From assembly GCA_029204225.1 (NCBI GenBank), contig CM055095.1, forward strand, positions 51,222,841 through 51,286,840: 64,000 bases of DNA. Reading direction: 5' to 3'. The stretch comes from Diphasiastrum complanatum (Eukaryota; Streptophyta; Lycopodiopsida; Lycopodiales; Lycopodiaceae). The stretch's first letter is position 1; the number at the start of each line of letters is the position of its first letter. Below, piece after piece: positions 22,467 to 33,856 of this stretch. The position numbers and the translations under genes were made by a program. Below the pieces are notes generated by a model. That model made no database searches and had not been told where the DNA came from. It was given only the letters and a program-made list of their open reading frames with translations.

Positions 22467-22817
22467 ATGATGAAAACAGACCCTCTTCCAAAATCTCCAA
22501 AGCATCTGCAGATTGATGTGGAGCCAATTCCAACTTATCAGGTGTCAGGTGAAAAAGATCCTTATTCTACACCTCTTGCAATTTGTTCTACTGCCAGAAG
22601 CAAGGAAATCCGCTGTTGTGACAGTGATTCTTTTTATGGAATATCTTCTGTGTGTGGCTGTTGTCGAGAAATGGAAGACATGGTTACTGCAATAGCTGCT
22701 TTTACACATCTTCCTTGTAATGCTGTAGGAGGATGCAATAGCCGCTGCTTGAAAGTACCTGAATCTGAGCATGCTCTTGACTTTTATGGGGTATATGATG
22801 GGCATGGAGGATCTCAG
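22467..22817 (+). pseudogene. PP2C exon 1
   Basis: Encodes 117 residues: a short variable N-terminus of about 65 residues, then SVCGCCREMED and DGHGGSQ. The donor is CAG|GTTAGG. The usual CGRRxEMED is CGCC here; the Cys codons TGT TGT are what C-to-T change of CGN Arg codons would give. Confidence 0.85.
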
Positions 22818-22972
22818 GTTAGGTATTTCATCCTTCAGTCAATTGCTCTTGTTCTCGGATTTAAGGAGACCTGGGTAGAATCTCCTTAAACTTGTAAGCC
22901 TTGTTCCTGTTACAAGCTTACACTATTCAGTTAGTTGTTGAGAGCTCTCAAATCTATACTATAATCATGCAG

Positions 22973-23329
22973 GCTTCCTTGTTTTGCAAGCATCACCTTC
23001 ATATAGCATTAGCAGAGGAGGTAAAGGCACTGAACGTAGCTGGCACTGGCACTGTTCTCAGCAACTGGAAACTGCAGTGGGAGAATGTGAGGACCACATG
23101 TTTTCTAAAAGTTGATGCTGGAGTTGGAGGTGAATGCTCTAATGGATCTAAGTGCACGAATTGCCAAGAAAATGGAGCATGTTCAGGGATGGTTGCTCCA
23201 GTGACTGCAGGGTCTACGGCAGTTGTAGCTATTATAGGTCTTTGTCAGATCATTGTTGGCAATTCTGGAGATTCCAGAGCTGTAATTTCTCGTGGAGGCA
23301 AAGCTATTGCTCTTTCAGATGATCATAAG
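22973..23329 (+). pseudogene. PP2C exon 2
   Basis: Begins after ATGCAG and encodes 119 residues in phase with exon 1, from ASLFCKHHLHIALAEEV to ALSDDHK. The donor is AAG|GTTTGT. It includes a Cys-rich insert (GGECSNGSKCTNCQENGAC) at a variable loop of the family. Confidence 0.85.
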
Positions 23330-23356
23330 GTTTGTATAAGGAAATGGTTCAAACCT

Positions 23357-23357
<1 letters not shown>

Positions 23358-23450
<93 letters not shown>

Positions 23451-23452
23451 GC
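23358..23452. repeat. (CT)n(CA)n compound microsatellite in PP2C intron 2
   Basis: About 43 bp of CT followed by about 50 bp of CA with small interruptions, inside the 23330-23563 intron. Likely variable in length between individuals. Confidence 0.95.
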
Positions 23453-23563
23453 ACACACTCAGAGGTGTGTACGAGATACATATTCTATTTTACAAACCAC
23501 ATTCTGATATTTTGCACATGTTGACATGACAAGATTATAACCTACATGGAAGCATGTGTGCAG

Positions 23564-23670
23564 CCTGAAAGGGAGGATGAGAAAGCACGGATTGAGGCAG
23601 CTGGAGGCAGCGTAATTTTTTGGAATGGATATCGGGTTTTTGGAGTCCTTGCAAATGTCGAGGGCCATTG
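23564..23670 (+). pseudogene. PP2C exon 3, carries a frameshift
   Basis: Begins after GTGCAG with [15 protein letters not shown]. After GVLA the sequence has GCAAATG where the family frame needs GCAATG, so an extra A shifts MSRAIG out of frame. The phase of exon 4 fits only if one base is discounted: exons 3 and 4 total 430 nt, one more than a multiple of three. Donor G|GTAGGT. Confidence 0.85.
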
Positions 23671-23858
23671 GTAGGTTACTGAAGCATCAAAGTAGGTTCT
23701 GAGCAAGCTCTTGCAACTTCCAAGCGAATAATTTGCTTTAGGCTCTGTTCAAACCTTAAAGTATTTAAGTTTTTCTCCCCATGTCTTTGTATGGTAAAAT
23801 TAAAGATTTGTCTTTGAGCAGCTGCAGCCTTCAAGGGACTGATACCGATGCATTTCAG

Positions 23859-24181
23859 GTGACAAGTATCTGAAGCCGTGTGTGATCGCTGAACCTGAGG
23901 TTACATGTTTGCAGCGCACCGATGAAGATGAGTTTTTGATTATAGCAAGTGATGGATTATGGGATGTGTTCTCTAATGAGAATGCATGTGACTTGGTCAG
24001 AAGATGCTTAGGTGATTGCGACACTGGCAGTCCTTTAGATGGCTTTTCTCCAAGAACGTTCTTGGAAACTGACCAGTCACCAGCTGCAACCGCCGCCGCT
24101 TTCTTAACTAAGGTGGCATTGGCTCGAGGTACTCACAATAATATTACTGTGGTCGTCGTTGATTTGAAGGTTAAACCATAA
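23859..24181 (+). pseudogene. PP2C exon 4
   Basis: Acceptor TTTCAG|GTGAC. Encodes DKYLKPCVIAEPEVTCL, ASDGLWDVFSNENACDLV, a polar loop, then THNNITVVVVDLKVKP and TAA at 24179-24181. The family's D-N before I/M-x-V reads N-N. Confidence 0.85.
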
Positions 24182-27100
24182 CAGCCTCTAATCAGGTTCA
24201 TATACTTGTTGACCAATGCTTCATGTTTATGGCCTGTATACAATAGCCTGGCCTTGCAGTACATCAACATCAGTAGAGACAAGGCTTAGCATTACTTGTA
24301 ATCCATGTAAATATGTGCTAACTACCTTGTAAACAACAAATATTTCCCCTTTTCCAACTCAATTGCAGTTACTTTAATATCCTGTGGTATCCTAACCAAA
24401 ATGAGGCTTATCAAGTAGGAATCTATGGAGGGCAATCTAATTGATTTCATCATTTGACAACATGATGGGAAGGGGCAGAGGCCAATTTTGGGTGCTTGTT
24501 TTGGTACTTCACACATCTTTCACTGTGACACAAACTGCTATTGCAAAGCTGTCAAATTTCTGAGGGTTTTGGGCATATGGATTTGCTCTTGAATGGGCTT
24601 TTGTGATTCTTTTAGTCTCTAGGTCCATAAGCTAATATGCTTTTGTTTACGAATGAAGGATGTAGCCGGATTGCCATGAGGCTCTGGTACAGCATTTTGG
24701 AACAAGTTATCGTGATGCATAGTTTTTTATTGATGATGTATCACAGGTTTTCCAAGTGATTACATCAAATATTTTGATTTCATGTAGGAGTTTATTGGCT
24801 ACTATCAAGTTTCATGCACAATTATTAGCCAGCATTTGTAATGAATTTTTAGAACAACTGTACGCAGCTTTTGGATTGATTTCCTCCATATATGTACAGT
24901 CTTATACATATGAATAGTGTAGCATGCTCTTCATGCTGGTACACTTATTGTGATAAACTCTTGTGCATTTTCCAGTATTGGCTAAACAAGGCCTTAGGTT
25001 AAGAACAAAAAATAGTCATAGTGACCAAATGCTCCACAGCATTGAGAAGTTGTGCTATGGTCTTTTGAATTGCCTGGCAGATATTTTGCAATCTCACATT
25101 TGTGCATCTGAAATATAGAAATTTTAAAAGTTAGGCAGCTTGTTGACAATTTCCAGATTTCTGGTCTTGAGCATTGGTTTAGTTGTGCCATTGAAATGTT
25201 TTTGGTCTTGTGATTTTGTCTTTAAGATATTGTGTAGAGCATTCACAACACCCAAAAATTTCAGCTGATCTAGAAGATCTCTAACTTCTCAAAAAGATGT
25301 GCAAGATTTAGAACCTTCACGATATCATCCAGATCAACCTGAAAAATGCAAAGCAGGCCAGTGAAGATTGAATTCAGGTACAGCAGAGTCCAAACTGTAA
25401 AGATTATTAACTGAAGGAAATTATCCTATTGGAAATGGAAGGCATGGTTTTATCATTCCAGATTGGGAACGAAACAACTAAATCGAATGTGTACTATCAG
25501 TATGCAGTTGTCTTAATCTCCTCAGCAGAAGCAAAAATATTATCTATATTTTTCTACGTATCGGACAAGCCAATTTTTGGGGGAGATGCATAAGAGATTC
25601 TTCTTCCTTGCCACAACATGGAAGCGCCTTATTTAAGCCAAACATCTTCGTTGGTCTATCTTGACAAGAAAAAAGTTATCTGCAAAATATTCTCCAGGTT
25701 CAATTTTGAAATTTTATGTATTTCAGAACGAATCTGGATCTCTAGGTGTTATACCGTCTTCTATTATTCTGATGGCTCAGATTACAATCACTCAATAACT
25801 ATTAGCAATTGACATGACAGTTTTCCATGCACCGACACTGGGAGCTCCCATTTGACCATCCATTAGTCTAGAGCTACAACTGTATCTGTAGAGTGTCCTT
25901 TATGCATTGTGCTAATTGTTGATGCTGACTAAAAATGCACGACTAGACAAAGGTTTACTAGTCATGCTAGGTGTGCATTTTTTCTTTGATGAGATTTTAA
26001 TAATGTCTTTTATGTCATTCCATGTTTTGCTATTGCAATTGAGGATAAACGAGTGCCAAATATTTTCACGTTGAAGGTGATAATCCTTACTCAATATTAC
26101 TTGCATTGAAATTTAACAGAAAGAGGACGTTCAAACAAGAGGCTTCTTGGTTTGAATAGTACTTGCTGGAGAACAACAAACAAGGCAGAAATTTTGTCAA
26201 TAATGTCTTATGTTTTTCAAGGAAAGTGTCTTCGAATGTTAGCTACCAAGGATGGTTCAACCCTACAATGGAAAGAACCATTTGAGTTGCTTGAACTTCT
26301 ACATTTTGGAGTCCTAGTGCCACAACATCTTTTGGGAAGATCGAAAGTCTTTATTCTTTTATTCGGTGTTTGCCTCTCCCCGAATTTGGAAATTCATAGA
26401 CTAGCATTAAAGATAATATGTGCCTAATAATGAGAAGTTTTGATTTCAAAGGTGAGATTTGACCAATTTGAAGAAGCTAGTTTATGTTGTAGTTTTGCAA
26501 TATTTTGAAAAAGCATAAGATTTTGTCTTCATTAGTAATCTAAACCTCAATAGGAATTCCTAATGTATCGCAATAATCCCATGTGAAAGTACCCCAATTT
26601 AAACTCAATGGGATTGACTACGATGGATTGAAATTGATAGGAGCGTTAACACAAGGAATTGAATTAGAGAACTTGCATGAGTCTCTATTGTTGTCTAAAA
26701 TTTATATAAACTTGTTTCAGCTACATGGACATACAAATGTATATGATCAACATAGTGGCTTTGTAGGATCATCATATTATTCAATTCTACTACAAGGTAA
26801 AGGTGTCTCAATTGAGCTTATTTGGCTTCCCTAATAACGTGTCTAACTATAGTGGCAAAGAGTAAAGGGCTTAGGAAAGACGGTTATCCATTTAAAACCA
26901 TCTTTGCTATTATTATATCATAAATTAAGTTTGTTTGAAGGTGTATGATCAACAAAAGTCTTCTTCGAGATAATTTCAATTAAACCATTTGGAAAATTCT
27001 TAAGAAAATAGTGCCTAGCTATAGAAGCATTTTCCAAAAGCAAAAAAATCATTGTTGAATAGGTGCTAGAGACATTTGTATACAAGTTTTTGCTTCTTTG

Positions 27101-28986
27101 CTCGGTTAGTTTATACCCAATGTATTGTTTTTCGCCATGTTGCCAATGGTCTCATTTAGTTCTTCAATGGTATATTGACTTAGCAAGCATCAATTAGCTT
27201 GAATGATGTCAGTACCATGAAGATGTTGATGATATGATCCATTGCATCTTGGTCACTTCCATCCTCGGTTGACCTCTTAAAGTATTTTCAACTATATTAT
27301 GTATGTTGCCATTCTTTTGAAGGACTAAATATCATTCTCCTTGCTTACAGTCCTTCATAATAGATTCAAAGAATAAATAAGTTGGAAGTATGTCATCTTG
27401 TCCCTGCATTTTTCCAAGTATGATATTTAAATGGTTGTGATCCGATATATGGTCATGAAACTTATCAAAAAATCAATTCAACTCATGCATGCATGCTAGT
27501 ATTTTTATGTTGATTCCTTCAATAGTTATGGTCACATATCCACCTAGAGGATACACAATGTGCTCCATTTTAGTAAGATATTTAGGAATGAAATAGCCGT
27601 GGTGTTAGTAAGAATTGCACGTTGAATTGTGTAGCATGTAAGGTCACATATCTAACCAAAAAATCCATAATATTGGTAAAATATTCAAAAATGAAAATAA
27701 CTAGTATGATGCTATTGGGAGCTGCGACGTAATTATGCAAATGTTTCAAAAAAACCTAAAGTGACATGCTAGTGAAACCTTGCAGTTTAATTTCCTCTAA
27801 GGCTATGAGAGTACCTTTGACTGGTTCTTGGTTGTCATCCATTTCATCATAGGGCTAATTAACTTGTAGACATTCCACGATCCCCATTCAATGGCAACAA
27901 TGAGGAGTTCAAAGCCATACACATTGTGTACTTAATTATGTCTTTGTTGTGTATGTTGTTCAAAAAAATGGAGTGTTTTATACCATAGCTAAAGCATGAA
28001 ATAGAATATAACTTATGACTTGCGCTTTGGATCCTTACCAACAATAATTGGAACCTTCAAAATTCCACTTTCTCCATTAAATTACAATCATAGAACTTTC
28101 CAGGCATTTGCTTTATCAGATTGTCTACTAGAAATATCTTTTTTTTCAAAGTAGTTTTGAAGATCAATTCCTCTTCAAGCCCTTGACCTGCTCCTCTTGT
28201 CTAAAGTCATTGTCTCTTCACATGCATCACAATAGTCTTATGTATTATTGGATCAACAATTCAAGTGACATATCCACTTCGTGACGCATTTCTAGGTGAG
28301 GAAGGACAAGTTGAGATATGGTAGCCTAACTTTTAATGACTAATACATGAATTAAGGTGGCCTTTGACGTGCAATTTTTCAAAATAAACCACCACCATTT
28401 TTTTCTCTCCTACTATATAATTTTCAAAGGGATTTCACCACAAAGCCTCCTGAACATGCATGCTAGTGTGTAGGAGAAAGCTAGAATGCCTTTGGAAGAC
28501 ACAATAAACAATATGGAGTTCAAAGCAACAATTTGAGAGGACTTCTAAATATGAATGGAAAAAGGAAAATTGATTTACCCTAGGACTTGATGTTATCAAC
28601 CTTGTTCACATAGAAATCTTCTACCATCTCGCTCTTGCATATGTAGACCCTAAAACTTAAACATATTTAATATCTCATTTAGAAAGAAACAATAAAAGAT
28701 AAAAGATATATTCTTTTTCACGAGCTTCATTTTTCTACATGAATATACGTACAATATGCTAGCAAAATTCACCAAATATTTCGTTGCAATTCCCCTGCAG
28801 AGCTTATGGATTGGCATGCCAATCACCATTTTGATCATTTTACATTTTGATGTACATATGTAAATCACACGTGTGGAGCATGTTTCCACGTGTGACTTGT
28901 AGGCCTATTTGCATTAGCTAATTCATGCTTTAGAAAAGCTTGTTTTTCAAAGCAATGTGAAAGTAGACAAAAGCTAGCATGCCAAG
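24182..28986. other. unrecognised sequence downstream of the PP2C
   Basis: The first few hundred bases presumably include the PP2C 3' UTR, but I see no clear poly(A) signal. The rest shows only short open frames without known motifs. An inverted repeat with G-box-like cores lies at 28865-28895. Confidence 0.4.
28865..28895. repeat. short inverted repeat with ACGTG cores
   Basis: TCACACGTGTGGA, a 7-nt loop, then TCCACGTGTGA. The arms pair over about 11 bp with one bulged base. It could be a double ACGT-type bZIP/bHLH site or chance. Confidence 0.5.
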
Positions 28987-29334
28987 TGTCATCATGAGGT
29001 TGGCCAGAATCCACTCATGACTTGTACAAATAAAAAACATGATTAGGCATAAGTATTTGGGTCATGCCCTCTAGCTCCATCAAAGGTCAACACATGTCCT
29101 ATTTTGTAGGGATGCAAAAGCGAAAGTGGTGGACCTCAATTTACCACCCTCATCTCATTGGTCAACAGGGTCCAATCACATTTAGAGGTTAAAAAGAGTG
29201 GCCCAATCATATTTCAAGGCTCTCCATGTGCAAATTAGTGTAGAAACTCAAGCTACCACTATATATGATGATAGCTCCTTTGTACAAATGTATTTTGAGA
29301 GTAAATCAAGTTTTTGTCTTGCAAACTTTTGGTC

Positions 29335-29428
<94 letters not shown>

Positions 29429-29679
29429 ACATGAGAGCTAGGTGCTTGTTGGCTCTTCCATAATGAGATTAACTTAGTTTTTTCAAGGATATGCATGAAA
29501 CTTGCTTGAATTTGAATGGTGAATGACTTTTGTGTACAAGAGATCTTGCCTAGATCCAAATTGTGTTAGATAGCTCTTGAAAATATGAGTTGATCAAGAG
29601 TAATCCGATAGTGTGAAACCTCTCATGAATTTGGGTCGTGGATGATCTCTTCATGGTCCTCAAACTCACTTTTTTGACA
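28987..29679 (+). repeat. candidate 5' LTR of copia B
   Basis: It starts TGTCA and ends TGACA immediately before TGGTATAAGAG at 29680, giving a 5-bp terminal inverted repeat. A TATA-like TATATATGA lies near 29261. The start is inferred because the partner LTR is absent. Confidence 0.45.
29337..29427. repeat. (CT)n microsatellite, copy 1
   Basis: About 90 bp of uninterrupted CT inside copia B's LTR. Confidence 0.95.
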
Positions 29680-29809
29680 TGGTATAAGAGCTAGATCCAT
29701 GCATGCTTGAAGGTAGATCATCATGAAGCAAGGTTTGGGAGTGCTCTTGGATATTGATTGTCATCTTGCAAACTTTTGGTCTATTCTCTCTCTATCCTAG
29801 AGCTTGGTT

Positions 29810-29810
<1 letters not shown>

Positions 29811-29904
<94 letters not shown>
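29811..29904. repeat. (CT)n microsatellite, copy 2
   Basis: About 93 bp of CT in the second copy of the duplicated LTR block, preceded by a short interrupted run. Confidence 0.95.
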
Positions 29905-29906
<2 letters not shown>

Positions 29907-30579
29907 ATGAGAGCTAGGTGCTTGTTGGCTCTTCCATAATGAGATTAACTTAATTTTTTCAAGGATATGCATGAAACTTGCTTGAATTTGAATGATGAAC
30001 GACTTTTGTGTACAAGAGCTCTTGCCTAGATCCAAATTGTGTTAGATAGCTCTTGAAAATATGAGTTGATCAAGAGTAATCCGATAGTGTGCAATCTCTC
30101 ATGAATTTGGGTCGTGGATGATCTATTCACGGTCCTCAAACTCCCTTTTTTTTAACATGGTATAAGAGCTAGATCCATGCATGCTTGAAGGTAGATCATC
30201 ATGAAGCAAGATTTTGTGTGAAAAATCTAGGTTTGGGAGTGCTCTTGGATCTTGATTGTCATCTAGCTTCAAATTGGTTAGTGATTGCTAGACTTGGTTT
30301 ATTCTTAGATAAATAGTAAGCATTTAATGTGTTAAATGTGCAGGCCATGTGTGATTTGCATCCACTTTGTTATTTTGTAGCAATCACATTTTTGATCCAT
30401 TGAGTCCAACTAGACATTTGATGGAAAGAGCTTGAAGTGTAGATTGAGAAGACTAAGGCACAACAAGTTGTTGATGCATCTTGTTGATGATTGGATCTAA
30501 TATTTGAGGATAGGTAGGTGTGCCCACCTAGTATTTTTTAGATCATTATGGTACAATGCTCTTGATCTCAAAAGTTTTG

Positions 30580-31400
30580 CCAAAAATTGATGTTTCTCTC
30601 AAGCTAATCGAGTGATAACGAAATTTAGGACATTGTTTGCAATCAAATCTTTTCAAATCCATTCCAACTCTAAAGAGATAGAGTAATTGGTCTTTGTGGA
30701 GTCCAATAGGGGTGATTGAATCTGATTTTGGTGGGATTTGATTCAAATTTGTTGTGCTTTCATCTTGGTAATGAAAGCAAGGCCTAATTTCCAATTGACT
30801 AGATTTTGGTGTGGTGTGATTCTAGAGTTGGTGATCTAGATCTTGGGAGAAATTTCTAGTGTTTTGAATCCTGTTTAAATATAGTTGTTTGGAAGTCATA
30901 TGGCATTATTAGAGTCCTTTCACAAGTGTGTACTTTGTGTACAAAAGAATACGAAGTGTAGAATTGGCATATGATTGTGTGAAGCTCAAATTGGTTCTAG
31001 TCAAGCTTTCTTTGTGAGAGTGTGAGGGTCAAATTGTGATCCCATTGGGTGTCTACAATAGGGAGGAGTCCATATTTGAGTGTAAAATCTTGGTTGAGAT
31101 CTTGGTGAATCTCTAGATGTCGATTTCTTGAAATTGTTCAGTCAAGATTGGTGAAAATCCTGGACATAGTTTGTTATCAAACCAATTTAAATTCAATCCA
31201 GCTCTAAAGGTTAGTGTCTTTGGGTCAAGAGTGAGTCCAAAAGGGGCGATTGGGTAATATTTTCATGTGTTTGAAGCAAATTTTATATGCCAAGTTTGAG
31301 TGATCTAGATGAGATCCATTTTTCACATTGACTAAATTTTGGGTGAAGATTGATTCTTGAGGGTCACAAAATCACTTTGAAGAATCATTTCACAAGTTTG
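30580..31400 (+). repeat. diverged direct repeat in the copia B leader
   Basis: Two related blocks, about 30580-30960 and 31130-31400, share phrases such as CAAATTCATTCCA-like followed by CTCTAAAG, GAGTCCAAWAGGGG and TTTCACAAGTKTGTA. Period about 500 bp, with clear divergence. Confidence 0.6.
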
Positions 31401-31406
31401 TAATTT

Positions 31407-31670
31407 GTGTACAAGTACTTCCTCATCACGACATCAATAGGAGGCAACCTATTGGAAGCAAGTAAGAGATTCAAATGCAATTATTGTGGCAAGAAGGGGC
31501 ATTTGGCCTTGAAGTGCTACAAGAAGGAAAGGGATGAAATAAAACAAGAAGGAAAGGGAACTTCATCAATCAAGGGGGATATGGCTTCAATGAGGAGGAG
31601 TTACTCATGGCATGCATGGGAGCATCATCAATTTCTATGAAGGAAGATCTTGGTGGATTGATAGTGGGGT
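31407..31670 (+). pseudogene. copia B gag zinc knuckle and protease start
   Basis: A 77-residue frame holds KCNYCGKKGHLALKCYKK, the C-x2-C-x4-H-x4-C knuckle of copia gag. One frame over, SWWIDSG marks the start of the aspartic protease. The gag domain upstream is not readable. It was truncated by the insertion of copia C. Confidence 0.75.
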
Positions 31671-31684
31671 GTGGTGCTAAATTT

Positions 31685-32362
31685 TGTGAAATAGGACCCT
31701 AAATGGATCTACACAAGATCCATAAGAGTGATTGGGTGTCTGCTAATCAATCTATTGCAAAAACTAGACACACAAATTGATCTTGAATAGCAATTTGACA
31801 CTTAACAATCAAGAACAATCATAAAGCATTGATCAAATGATGAAATACGAGTCCATACGTGTGAACTACAGGCTGCAGTACGGCTTGAAAATAGAGAATG
31901 AAGTGCAATTTACTTTGATTGCATTTGGATCATAAAAACTCAATGTACATAGTGGAGTAGCTCGAGATTGCCAATGAGCTCCAAAAAAAATTTATCTTCT
32001 TACTATGGGAGGATGGAATACATAGAAAAAGTCACTTCCTTTGTAAAGTTAGGTGACTTTCCAACATGTAACAAGGAAGTTAACTTGGCTTTTTTGCCCT
32101 AATTTCCAACCTAGCCTCATTCCAAGAGTCATGCCAAGTAGGTGGCTAGTTGGTCAATTTCCTCAACAAATCTAGGATTTAGGTCCTATAAACTAGGAAT
32201 CACTACCAAATTGACTTGACCTACTCTTTAGACTTGATCTAAACTATACTAGGATAGGTTTCCAACATGGGTCCATGGCCTCACATGTGAGGGACCCACT
32301 TATGTACATTTTACATGACTTTTGATCAAGCTAGATTTGTCAATTTCTGCCAATTTCTCACA
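31685..32362 (-). repeat. 3' LTR of copia C (complete)
   Basis: 678 bp, TGTGA at one end and TCACA at the other. On the - strand it is preceded by TTTGAGGAG (32363-32371), a polypurine tract. Matches 35471-35903. Confidence 0.8.
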
Positions 32363-32833
32363 CTCCTCAAATTTAGCTTGATTTATTTACAACTCTCTTT
32401 GCTTTGAATGAATGCTTTTAGAAGTGTCTAAAAAATCCAGCTACAAACAAGGAACTTTTGAGACTCCAATAGAGAATGATGTCCATGAAGGATCTTTCAC
32501 CACCTCTTAAAGGATCCCTTACAAGATGTTCCAAAAATGTGTTTAGACTCTATATACATGTAGCACACTTTAAAAACTATACATCATGCAAAGCCATGGG
32601 CTCCAAGGCATTTTGTGCACTTGAAGATACATCAATTAGACTATTAAGTGCATACATAATGTTGGCAAAGACAAATTGCCTTGCTTGATCCATATAATTG
32701 AGCCTTGATGGAGATCTTGATACTCAAGGTCCTTCTTGGAGTCCTCAGGTCTTGAGCTTGCTCCTCCACTTGACTTGACTCCAAACCATCAATGATTTAA
32801 ATAAGTTGTTGATCCAATAATTCTTCTTCAAGT

Positions 32834-33217
32834 TTACAAATATTCCACTCTTGAAAAGATCACATTTCCACCATTGACAACTTCTTTGGTGGAAAACATG
32901 TAGATTCTATAGTCTCTACTTGAAGAGCAAAACACTACCATTATTCCTATCATTGAAGTAGGATAATGTTTGGTCATTACATTGGATTGATCATGCACAA
33001 AGCATGTGGAAACAAAGATTCCAAAAAAAAATGATGTTTCATCTTTTATGACTCTATTCAAACTATTACAAAAATAGTTATCCAATGAAATTGTTTTATC
33101 AACAACAAATGTAGATTTGAATGCATTGAACTTCATTGTCTTGTCATATAAAGTACTAAACACCATCAATCTTAAAAATAAGAAACAAGCCACTTCATGT
33201 CTACTAATACTATCCAA
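32834..33217 (-). pseudogene. copia C remnant with integrase tail
   Basis: A 127-residue frame. The end, SRDYRIYMFSTKEV then NVIFSRVEYL, resembles the copia integrase C-terminal segment in which YRxY is followed by a V-x-F-x-E-like strand. No DDE core, RT or RNase H is present between this and the protease, so a large deletion is inferred. Confidence 0.5.
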
Positions 33218-33223
33218 AAAGTA

Positions 33224-33856
33224 TTAAAAAATAGTAGACTCTCCAATGCTCTCCACCCTTGCAAGATGCACACTTGAATGGACAATTTGCATGCAATTTG
33301 ATGACTTGGACTTTGTCATTGAGTACCTCCTTGGAACTCTCATGTTTTGAGACTGATTCTCAAGATCTTCCTTTCTTTGATGCTCCTCCTCAATGCCAGC
33401 AAGATCACACTTTAACAAGGTCTCGACTTGAGTGATCTCCTCCTTTGCCAAGTTCACATTAGCTTCCAAGTTAAACAATATTCCATGTTTAAATCCTTTT
33501 GCAATGCAAACATCATTCTTCAAAATGGAACAAACTCCATGCTTAAAGTGGACATCCAAACCACTTTCCAAAAGTTGACCAACACTTAGCATATTCTTGG
33601 TGATTGATGGTACAAAAAGAACATTTTTTAGATCCATACTTATTAAGGATTCTAGACAAAAAGAGATGGTACCAACACCATCTACCCTACACTCTTCATC
33701 ACTTGCAGTAAAGAACTTTTTTTTAGCATCATTGAATGAGTGTAAAGTTGAGAAAAAGTCCTTTTCACAAGTCATGTGGGAGCTAGCCCCACCATCAATC
33801 CACCAAGTGTCTCTTGAATTGCCATTACTTGCTGGTGAGGATGTAGATGCCATCAA
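33224..33856 (-). pseudogene. copia C protease and pre-integrase
   Basis: Reads TWWIDGGASSHMT (protease; D-G-G where the usual motif is D-S-G), then LKNVLFVPSITKNMLSVGQL and GVCSILKN, the standard copia protease/pre-integrase segment. It then diverges into unrecognised sequence where the integrase core should begin. Confidence 0.85.

Larger units (their letters stand above)
22467..24181 (+). pseudogene. clade A protein phosphatase 2C, probably inactive
   Basis: Four exons with GT-AG introns: 22467-22817, 22973-23329, 23564-23670 and 23859-24181 (TAA). The ATG at 22467 is the first in a frame closed by an upstream TGA near 22373. Motifs in order: EMED, DFYGVYDGHGGSQ, LALAEEV-like, GSTAVVA, GNSGDSRAV, ALSDDHK, DREDE-like, RIEAAGG, the Trp of [28 protein letters not shown] and NNITVVVVDL. 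Clade A PP2Cs dephosphorylate SnRK2 kinases and are inhibited by ABA receptors; that Trp is the receptor lock residue. Three defects: an extra A near 23652-23654 shifts the frame before MSRAIGD, the phosphate-binding Arg before EMED is Cys, and the metal-binding Asp of DNxxV is Asn. Domain assignment is firm; loss of activity is inferred. Confidence 0.9.
29318..30263 (+). repeat. tandem duplication of the LTR end, (CT)n and primer site
   Basis: The block from CTTGCAAACTTTTGG through (CT)n, ATGAGAGCTAGGTGCTTG and TGGTATAAGAGCTAGATCC is present twice with a period of about 447 bp (29318-29764 and 29765-30263). The PBS-like sites are at 29680 and 30158. Both copies are nearly identical outside the CT runs, so the duplication is recent or homogenised. 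Confidence 0.9.
28987..31684 (+). mobile_element. Ty1/copia element B, 5' part
   Basis: A CT-rich LTR region with PBS-like TGGTATAAGAGC is followed by a degenerate leader and gag. At 31407-31640 there is a zinc knuckle (CNYCGKKGHLALKC) and, in the next frame at about 31650, the protease start SWWIDSG. It stops exactly where copia C begins (31685), so C inserted into B's protease region. The remainder of B was not found on the right side of C. Confidence 0.7.

Noticed and set aside
23332-23529. A Ser-Leu / Thr-His repeat ORF
   Set aside because: It is the compound microsatellite in PP2C intron 2.
26152-26834. Two short + strand ORFs as a host gene
   Set aside because: No motif, no plausible splice connection and typical chance length in AT-rich sequence.
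29781-30035. An Arg-Glu repeat protein on the - strand, and Ser-Leu repeats on the + strand
   Set aside because: These are translations of the (CT)n microsatellite.
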